Assembly (NCBI GenBank): GCA_035559315.1 | Contig: DATMBJ010000032.1 | Location: 1 to 21,512, forward strand | Direction of reading: 5' to 3' | DNA from: DATLZM01 sp035559315 | GTDB lineage: Bacteria; Actinomycetota; UBA4738; HRBIN12 | DNA: 21,512 bases | Shown here: positions 1 through 6,700 of the stretch, one piece after another | Layout: every line of letters begins with the position of its first letter | Position numbering within the stretch: the stretch's first letter is position 1 | Notes under the pieces: generated by a model | The model's database searches: none | Told to the model about the DNA's origin: nothing | What the model saw: only the letters and a program-made list of their open reading frames with translations | Position numbers and translations under genes: made by a program

Positions 1-471
1 CGGGCGGAACCGGCCCCGCCACGTCACCCGCTCGCGTTCCCGGAGCTCGAGGAGGAGGCGGAGCTTCTCGTCGAAGAGGTCGTCGTAGTCGTCGAGGTCG
101 TAGCCGAAGAGCGGGAACGACTCCACGAACGACCCCCGCCCGGCCATGATCTCGGCCCGGCCCTCGGAGAGGAGGTCGAGGAGGGCGAACCGCTCGAAGA
201 CCCGCACCGGGTCGTCGGTGGAGAGGATCGTGACCGCGCTGGTGAGCCGGATCCTCCGCGTGCGGGCCGCAGCCGCCGCCAGGACGACCTCGGGCGCCGA
301 CACGGCCAGGTCGGGCCGGTGGTGCTCCCCCACCCCGAACACGTCGAGCCCCAGCTGGTCGGCGAGCTCGATCTCCTCCACGAGGTGGCGGACCCGCTCG
401 CCCACCTCCCCGGGCGGAGCGCCCGGGCGGACCTCCCCGAACGAGTAGATCCCGAGCTCCACGGCCGCCAT
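1..471 (-). CDS. LLM-class flavin/F420-dependent oxidoreductase, N-terminal part (runs off the window)
   Basis: This minus-strand frame is open from an ATG at 471 to the window edge (157 codons), so only the N-terminal half is present. The start reads MAAVELGIYSFGEVRPG, followed by ELADQLGLDVFGVGEHHRPD and SAPEVVLAAAAARTRRIRL. Further on come TILSTDDPVRVFERFALLDL and SEGRAEIMAGRGSFVESFPL. These blocks are the hallmark of bacterial luciferase-like TIM-barrel monooxygenases, where the GEHH strand and the SxGRAE..GRG segment form the FMN or F420 pocket. The substrate cannot be told. It is transcribed away from the Xre/RES module, with a 64-bp gap between the two start codons. No truncation or frameshift is visible in the part seen. 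Confidence 0.9.
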   Translation of the reverse strand, partial: MAAVELGIYSFGEVRPGAPPGEVGERVRHLVEEIELADQLGLDVFGVGEHHRPDLAVSAPEVVLAAAAARTRRIRLTSAVTILSTDDPVRVFERFALLDLLSEGRAEIMAGRGSFVESFPLFGYDLDDYDDLFDEKLRLLLELRERERVTWRGRFRP

Positions 472-535
472 CGTACGGGAGACGCGTCCGGTCGCGGCCC
501 CGAGCCTCCGAAGGTCGGATAGGATACGGAGCGAT

Positions 536-1159
536 ATGGGGATCCGGATCCGAACCGTCGCCGAGCCGTTCGAGTCGGCCGATCCCGAGGCGGCCCGGGA
601 GGCGGTGGAGGCGCTGGTGCTGGCCGAGGCCATGGGGCTGCTCGGCGAGGAGGAGGTCGAGCGCCTGGACCTCGCGGCGCTCCGGCGGGTGGCCCGCGCG
701 GCCGCCGAGGCCGGCATCGGAACGCTCCCCGCGGCGGCCCTCGCCGCCTCGCGGGTCGACGCGGACGAGCTCCACGCGATCCTCAGGACGCTGCGCGAAG
801 CCCTCGAGGACTCCCCCACCCCCTCGCGGGAGTGGGCCGCCCTGCTCCCGCTGTTCGGGGCGGAGGACCTGGCTCGCCTGCTCGGCGTCTCCCCGGTCAG
901 CGTCCGCCGCTACGCTTCCGGGTCCCGCCCGACCCCGGATCCCGTCGCCGCCCGGCTCCACTTCCTGGCCCGGGTGGTGGCCGAGCTGAAGGGGGCGTAC
1001 AACGACGTGGGCGTCCGGCGGTGGTTCCACCGCAAGCGCACCGCGCTCGGCGGGAAGGCGCCGGCGCAGGTGCTGACCGGCGACTGGAGCCCGGAGGACC
1101 GGGGCGCCCGGAAGGTGCTGGACCTGGCCCGATCGCTGGCCTTCTCCCCCGCCACGTGA
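536..1159 (+). CDS. Xre/MbcA/ParS-type antitoxin (DUF2384 toxin-binding domain)
   Basis: A 207-residue cytoplasmic protein, predicted antitoxin of a type II toxin-antitoxin pair with the RES gene that overlaps its stop codon. Residues about 1-100 are an acidic helical region. Residues 108-130 (FGAEDLARLLGVSPVSVRRY) form a helix-turn-helix. Residues about 155-202 (NDVGVRRWFHRKRTALGGKA, then PAQVL) match the Xre/MbcA/ParS toxin-binding domain, with its typical 'W...LGG..P..vL' pattern. CGGAG lies 7-8 bases before the ATG. A TAGGAT-like -10 and the palindrome GACGCGTC (481-488) lie in the upstream gap. Autoregulation through this gap is usual for the family but is inferred here. Family members are often 120-180 residues, so this one has a longer N-terminus. 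Confidence 0.85.
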   Translation: MGIRIRTVAEPFESADPEAAREAVEALVLAEAMGLLGEEEVERLDLAALRRVARAAAEAGIGTLPAAALAASRVDADELHAILRTLREALEDSPTPSREWAALLPLFGAEDLARLLGVSPVSVRRYASGSRPTPDPVAARLHFLARVVAELKGAYNDVGVRRWFHRKRTALGGKAPAQVLTGDWSPEDRGARKVLDLARSLAFSPAT

Positions 1160-1686
1160 TCTGCTACCGCCACGCCGATCCCCGTCTGCCCTTCCTCGTC
1201 GAGTCGGCCGCCCAGCCGCCGGCCCGGTGGCACGGGGAGGGAGAGGGGCCGGTCCAGTACCTCTCCGACACCCCCGACGGCGCTTGGGCCGAGTTCCTCC
1301 GCCACGAGGAGATCGCCGACCCCGAGGATCTGGCGACGGTTCGCCGGGCGATGTGGGCGGTGGAGGTCCCCGACGAGGACCTCCCCACCCCGGACCTGCC
1401 GCCGGAGGTCCTCACCGGCGGGCCCGGGACCTACCGGGCCTGCCGGGACGAGGCCAGGAGGCTCCGCGGCCGCGGAGCCCGCGGGATCGTCGCGCCCTCA
1501 GCGGCCCTCCTCCCCGGGGCGGCCGGAGGGTGGCGCGTGGAAGGGGGTCTCGCCCCCGGGCCCCGGCGGGACGGCAGGACCATCGTCCTGTTCGGCCGAC
1601 GCCCCGACCTCGTGGGGTGGGCGGCGGCGGGCCAGGGGCGGCCCCGGGAAGACCTCCTCCGCCGCGTCCGCCAGCTGCGCCGCTGA
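1156..1686 (+). CDS. RES-domain toxin (MbcT/ParT-like)
   Basis: A 176-residue RES-family protein starting at GTG 1156, which overlaps the antitoxin stop in a GTGA tetranucleotide and so indicates translational coupling. Family-defining positions are visible: YR at residues 4-5, ARWHGEG at 23-29, QYLSDTPDGAWAEFLRH at 34-50 (Tyr35, Glu46), and APSAALLP at 113-120 (Ser115). These correspond to the Arg, Glu and Ser of the RES fold. Characterised members either break down NAD+ by phosphorolysis (MbcT) or ADP-ribosylate metabolic enzymes (ParT). Which reaction applies here cannot be read from sequence. The usual length is 150-230 residues, so the gene looks complete. It is immediately followed by a truncated permease remnant, so the pair probably inserted there. 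Confidence 0.85.
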   Translation: MICYRHADPRLPFLVESAAQPPARWHGEGEGPVQYLSDTPDGAWAEFLRHEEIADPEDLATVRRAMWAVEVPDEDLPTPDLPPEVLTGGPGTYRACRDEARRLRGRGARGIVAPSAALLPGAAGGWRVEGGLAPGPRRDGRTIVLFGRRPDLVGWAAAGQGRPREDLLRRVRQLRR

Positions 1687-1747
1687 CACCGGGGCAGCGA
1701 CCCCCTGGACCGGGAAGCCAGGACCCTCGCCCCGGTCTCGGCGCGTT

Positions 1748-1942
1748 CATCCACCGGAAGGCCTCGTCCATCCCCTCGTCGCGGCCCCCGTGGCCCTCGG
1801 CGTGGGGGTCGGGGCGCTCGCCGGCACGAGGATCGCCGCCCGCGTCCCGGCGGTCGCCCTGGGGCGCCTCCTCGGCGTGATGCTCATCGCGGCGGCGGTC
1901 CAGATGGCGCTGAAGAGCGCGGGGGTCTGGGATGTCGGCTGA
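1748..1942 (+). pseudogene. Truncated TauE/SafE-family permease, C-terminal remnant
   Basis: The reading frame ending at TGA 1940-1942 encodes GLVHPLVAAPVALGVGVGAL, then AGTRIAARVPAVALGRLLGV and MLIAAAVQMALKSAGVWDVG. This matches the last two membrane helices of TauE/SafE sulfite/organosulfur exporters (pattern 'aap.alGv..GA..G.r.a.rv....L'). Full-length family members have about 250 residues and 7-9 helices, whereas only about 60 residues remain. The frame upstream of 1748 is open but has no homology and no usable start, and the RES toxin ends at 1686. Identification is by pattern recognition of the C-terminal motif. It is strengthened by the DUF1634 gene that overlaps its stop by 11 bases, the usual order for this pair. 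Confidence 0.7.
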
Positions 1943-2330
1943 GGGCCGGGGCCCGCGGGCGTCGACCGAACGACGCGCCGCGAGCCCGGAGCCGCGCGCC
2001 GCGGCCGCGGAGCGAGGTGCGATCGTGGCCGTGCTCAGGATCGGTCTCGCCGCCTCCATGGCGCTCATGGCCATCGGGTTGGCGCTCGCCGTCGGCGAGG
2101 CCCGCCTGCGGTCCCACCCGGTGGCCCTCGCGGAGATCCTCCCGTTCTTGGCGCAGCGGCGCCCCAGCGGGTTCATGGCCGCCGGCGTCGTGGTGCTGGT
2201 GGCGACGCCCGTCGTACGCGTCCTCGCCCTCGCCGTGGGATCCGCGATGCGGCGAGACTGGCGGCTCGCCGCGATCGCCGTCGCGGTCGCCGTGATCCTC
2301 GGGCTCGGAGTCGCGGCGGGCCGCATCTAG
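1932..2330 (+). CDS. DUF1634 family membrane protein
   Basis: A 132-residue protein with a 28-residue Arg/Ala-rich cytoplasmic leader and three membrane helices at about 29-53, 76-101 and 108-131. The middle helix contains GVVVLVATPVVRVLALAVGS and the third follows RRDWR. This reproduces the DUF1634 pattern 'lGilvLiaTPv.RVl...v.F...rD..y...'. Members nearly always sit directly downstream of a TauE/SafE permease and are thought to act with it. That order is kept here: the ATG lies inside the last codons of the permease remnant. Because the partner is truncated, this gene is an orphan subunit. Its function without the permease is unknown. Confidence 0.75.
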   Translation: MSAEGRGPRASTERRAASPEPRAAAAERGAIVAVLRIGLAASMALMAIGLALAVGEARLRSHPVALAEILPFLAQRRPSGFMAAGVVVLVATPVVRVLALAVGSAMRRDWRLAAIAVAVAVILGLGVAAGRI

Positions 2331-2445
2331 GGCGGCTGCCGTCGGTCATCGGACGATCGTGCGCTCCGGTTGGTCAGCTCCAGCGGCCCTCGTCGGAAGG
2401 CCCCGCGGCCGACCGGTCGCCTTCCACGGCGTCCCGCGGCGCCCT

Positions 2446-3015
2446 TCAGCGGACCTCGAGCACGTAGCTGAGCTCGGCCCCGTGGTAGGTGGCGGTGACC
2501 CGCCAGCACCCCGGCTCCGCCGGGAGCTCGAGGCCGACCAGCAGGAAGTTCTTGATCTCGGGGTTGAACGACGGCACCCCGTGCTCGTACCTGACCGCGG
2601 GGGCCGGGGCATCGAGGCGCGTCGCCGTGAGGGTGATGCTGGGATCGCCGAAGAAGTCCTCCCCCTCGGCGGTCGAGAACCCCTCGCTGAACCAGAGCGT
2701 CTTGTCACCCACCAGGCGGACGCCGTCACGGACGCCAACGGGGAGGGCCCCCGGTTCCCAGACCACGGGCTCGGGATCGAGCAGGGTCCAAAGCTCGCGG
2801 GTCCCGTACCAGACCTGCCCGAACGGGGGTTCGGGCGGGTACGGCTCGGGGGGTACGAAGCCGGCCGTGGGAACCGTGACGGGACAGGAGGCGGGATCCG
2901 CCGGCCCAGCGGCGGGCACCGCGTTGCCCGAGGTCGGGGCGTCCCCCCGCTCCCCGAGGCGCGCGCACCCCGAGAGCGCCAGGATGCTCGTGACCGCGAG
3001 GGCGATCGCCCTCAT
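2446..3015 (-). CDS. Putative lipoprotein of unknown function
   Basis: A 189-residue protein starting MRAIALAVTSILALSGC. It has a short basic n-region, a hydrophobic core and a lipobox (Leu14-Ser15-Gly16-Cys17), so it is predicted to be lipidated at Cys17 and anchored outside the membrane. A Pro/Gly-rich linker (about 20-65) leads into a beta-rich domain with YGTRELWTLL, DKTLWFSEGF and, near the end, EPGCWRVTATYHGAELSYVL. The last resembles the C-terminal strand of small secreted Ig-like domains, 'GCW.vta...g..l.yv'. An in-frame GTG upstream could add MKPGSRPRRGGRPS and would strengthen the basic n-region. No good Shine-Dalgarno decides the start. It converges with the DUF1634 gene. I recognise no specific family. 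Confidence 0.65.
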   Translation of the reverse strand: MRAIALAVTSILALSGCARLGERGDAPTSGNAVPAAGPADPASCPVTVPTAGFVPPEPYPPEPPFGQVWYGTRELWTLLDPEPVVWEPGALPVGVRDGVRLVGDKTLWFSEGFSTAEGEDFFGDPSITLTATRLDAPAPAVRYEHGVPSFNPEIKNFLLVGLELPAEPGCWRVTATYHGAELSYVLEVR

Positions 3016-3236
3016 CGAGGGGCGACCACCACGGCGAGGACGGGAACCCGGTTTCACCCCCGATCTCACGGCCCCCACCTCCCCGGAGGCCCGACGCCCG
3101 CTCCGCCTCCAGGGCGGGTTCTCATGTTCCGTCTCCTCTCCGCTCAAGAGCAACCCCTCGATCCGACTCGCAGCCGCTCGGGGCCTGAAGGCGAAGCCTC
3201 GGGAAGCAGGCTCGGAGGCTCGATGCGGGCCCGCCC

Positions 3237-3640
3237 TCACTCCACGTGGTCCGCGAGGAACCGGGCTCGGTTCCTGGGGACCGGCTGACCGAACTCCACG
3301 GTCTGGATCTGGTCGATGGCGAAGGGCTCTATCCCCGCGAGCTCTTCGAGGGGCCACCCCATGGGACCCAGGTCCAGGCTCCGCGGGGATGCCGGCCCTT
3401 GTAGAGATGGCCCTTCCCGCACCAGACCGGGATCCTCGCGCCGGTGGCCAACGCATCCGTCGCCCGGACCAGGTTGCGGGCCTGCCGCTCCTCCCGCCAG
3501 TTCCGGAACCCGTCCCCCATGGGATCCCACCCCTCAGAGGCCAGGCGCATGTCGACCTCGTAGCCGAGCAGCGTCCATCCAAGCTCCAGGGCGGCCCGGA
3601 TGAGCTCCCGCATCTCCGGCTGGGCCAGGTAGCTCAGGGG
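3237..3640 (-). pseudogene. Frameshifted remnant of a hydrolase-like protein (Tiki/ChaN-like pattern)
   Basis: Two overlapping minus-strand frames make one protein if joined. The first (from about 3640) reads LSYLAQPEMRELIRAALELG, then EERQARNLVRATDAL and ARIPVWCGKGHLYKG. The second, from about 3385 down to 3237, reads RSLDLGPMGWPLEELAGIEP, then FAIDQIQTVEF. The order 'E..QA.NL...G.gH....MG..L.e.tGI.Pf.IDQ' is one I associate with uncharacterised hydrolase-like proteins of about 300 residues. Here the N-terminus is missing and a frameshift lies near 3385. The family assignment is by memory of the pattern and is tentative. That the two frames belong together is well supported. It lies 90 bp downstream of the giant regulator gene. 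Confidence 0.5.
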
Positions 3641-3692
3641 GCCTCGGGGAGGGTCCGGGTCCCGTTGGTTCGTCCGGCTGTGCGGGTCACCC

Positions 3693-3707
3693 CCTTGCTG
3701 AGCAAGG
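3693..3707 (-). terminator. Possible terminator hairpin downstream of the giant regulator
   Basis: CCTTGCT, one base, then AGCAAGG form a perfect inverted repeat 24 bp past the stop codon of the 1710-residue gene. A 5-bp stem with a 5-base loop is the realistic fold. There is no U-tract, so it may only pause or protect the transcript end. Confidence 0.35.
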
Positions 3708-3730
3708 CGCAGAGCAAGATCGGATCTGGC

Positions 3731-6700
3731 TCACGCCCGGGGGCACCGATCCACGTGGAGATACTGGCGGCACTCCTCGTCGGTGAGCGGCCTGGTGACC
3801 TCCCGCCGGGCGATCTCCAGGAGATCGTCGATGTCGAGGGCCCAGATCCGAACCCCGTCGCACGGGCTCGCGGAAGCGAGCTTGCTGCCGTCCGGGCTGA
3901 AAGCCACCGCCGATACATGACATCCAGAGGCCGGCAAAACGAGCTGTGGTGCCCCCGTGTCTGCCTCGAACAGGCGGACCGTGCCATCGGCGTTCGCTAC
4001 CGCCACGCGCGATCCGTCGGGGCTGAAGGCGATATCCGTGGCGCCCCCCGAGGGCCCCTGAAGGACGGCCACCCTCGCCCCGCTCTCCACATCCCTGATC
4101 TCCGAGCGTCCGGAACCACTCATCGCGATCCGCGAACCGCTCGGGTCGAAGGCTAACCCGTAGAAGTCGTTGATCGTGCGGCCGACCTTCATCGTGCGGG
4201 CGAGCTCCCCGCGGGCCCAATCCCAGATCGTCACGCGGGCCGTCTCTGGATCGCGGTCTGAGACGGCCACCGTTGCGATCAGCAGGCCGTCGGCGCTGAA
4301 CCGCGCCCCGAGGATCTCCCCGTCCTCGCGCAAGACCCGGACAACGCGGCCGACGCGATCGACGATCCTCACTCTTCCGTCCCAGCTCAGGGTGAGCAGA
4401 TGCTCCCCATCGGGGCTGACGTCGACTTCCGTGACATCGAAGGAGTGCCGGACCGTGAAGAGCTCCCTCCCTGTCCGCATATCCCACATCCTCGCGACCT
4501 CGCCGCCGTAGGAGCCGCCGTCGCCCTCTACCCAGCCGCCGACCCCGATCGACCCGCCGTCCGCGCTCACGTCGATGTTTTCGACCCGGAATCCATCCTT
4601 GGTCGGTCCGGTCGTTCGAACGTCGCGCCTCGTCTGGAGGTCCCAGATCGTCAGCGCCGAGCCGCCACTGGTCGTCACGACACGCCGCCCGTCCGGCATG
4701 AACTCCACCTGGGTTGCGCCGGGAAGGTTCAACCACTCCGCGTCGCCGTTCGGCCCCAGGTCCCAGATCTGCACGGCGGAGATGCCCAGGTCCCCGGCCA
4801 TCACCATGGTCCCGTCCGGCGAGAAGGCCACTCCATAGATGCCGCTCCTGGTCTCTTGAGCCGATAGCGACCACAGCTCTCGGACACCCGCCCCGATCTC
4901 CCACACCCTCGCGGTCCCGTCCGAACCACCCGTGACCAGGCGAGAGGAATCCGGGCTCCAGGCCACGCTGAGGACCGATCCGGTGTGACCGAGCAGGGTG
5001 TGGCGGAGCCTCCCCGTTTCCGCGTCCCAGACGCCAGCGGCGTCCTCACCGGTCGCGGCGATGTATCGGCCATCAGGGCTCCACGACACCGCTAGGCCGA
5101 GCCCCCCTACCCCGGTCAGTCGGAACTGTTCCTCGCCGGTCTCCACGTCTAACACGGAGCCGACTCCATCACCCACGACTGCGAGGCGTCTCCCGTCGGG
5201 GCTGACGGCGGTTCCAAACGCGCCCGGCACCCGGAGGGTCGAGACCACCCGATCCGTGGACAGGTCGAGGACCCGGACGGTGGTGCCGCCCCAGATGCCG
5301 GCGACGAGCGACCCGTCGGCGCTGAACGATACGCCCCAGGAACCGTCGTCTCCGGACACGCTCGAGAGGAGTCGGCCCGTGGAGGGGTCCCACACCTTCA
5401 GCTTTCCGTCATCCCCGGTGGAGACGAGCCTCGAGCCATCCGGGCTGAACGCCACGTGATTCACGTCGGGGTCGTGGCCCTTGAACGAAAGGACGCTCTC
5501 TCCAGTGTCGGCATCCCTGATGTCGATCATGCCAGAGTCCTCCGGGCCCTCGGTCACGAAGACTCCCGTCGGGCTCCAGGCGAGGGCTCCCCCCACCCCG
5601 GGCACCTTCAACTCGAGTCGTGACGCCACGACGGCGCGGTGGAGCGCCTCCTCCGCCTCCGGGAGGACCGTCCCGTCCGAGGAGCGCGTAGCGTCTACCG
5701 CCTCGCTGGCGAGCAAGACGCTCAGCTCGGGGTCGACCTCCAGGTTGGCCACGGCGGCCGCGGCGAGCTCCCTCGCCGTCGCGATCCGCGCCTCCCGCTC
5801 AGCCCTGCTGCTCTGATCGGTGGCCACGAAAGTGAGCGTTGCGGCGATAAGGGCCGCGGCCGCGAAGACCGCGACCAGGCCGCGCAGACGACGGGCCGAT
5901 CGCCGCTCCAGGGCGGCCTCGCGGGCCTTGCGTCCCTCCTCTTCCACCCGGTCGGCGTTCCACTGGGCCAAGCTGGCTTCGAGGTAGTCACGCTCATCGG
6001 CGGTGAGGGCGAGCGCGGAGGAGGCCGCCCACGCTTCGAAACGGGCCAGGTGAGTGCCCCGAAGCACGAAGCTGGGGTCCCGTCCCGAAACCGTCCAATC
6101 GCGGGCCCCCGCGGCGAGACGCCGATGGGTCCGGACGTCCTCGCGGGCCGCCTCGATCCACCCGCGCAGGCGGCCCCATTCGGTGAGCAGGGCCTCGTGC
6201 GCCACCTCGACGGTCGGTCCCCGGCTGGCGGGGTCACGGTCGAACGACAGCAAGCGGCGGGCTCCGAAGGTGTCGATCACGGCGTCCAACGCCCCCTGGT
6301 CGACCTCGAGCGATAACAGCTCGGATCGGAGCACCCGCCGTCGCGTGTCGTCGCCTCCCTCCCTGCCCACTGTGATCAGGCGGAGGAACAATTGCCGCGT
6401 GGCCTCTTGTCCGGATCGGTTCAGCCGCCGGTACAGGGCCTCCGCTCGGCGGGACAGCGCTCCGGAGACCTTTCCGATCCGCCGGTATCCGTCGAGGGTC
6501 AGCGTCGAGTCGTCGCGCTGGTCGAACAACTCCGTGAGCGCGTACTGGAGGAGCGGAAGGGCCCCTGGCTGGGTCGCCACGTCCGCGACGATCTCGGCCA
6601 CCAGCGCCGGATCGATCCGAAGGCCGACACCCTCCGCAGGGCCCACCACCGCGCGCTGGAGCTCCTCGGGAACGAGCGGCGTCACGGTGACCGTCCGGGA

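Noticed and set aside
1412..2326. 304-codon minus-strand frame
   Set aside because: It is an Arg/Ala/Pro-rich shadow of the RES toxin, permease tail and DUF1634 gene, with no family resemblance.
2489..4156. 555-codon plus-strand frame
   Set aside because: It lies opposite the lipoprotein, the remnant and the WD40 end. Its composition is typical of an antisense high-GC shadow, with no motif.
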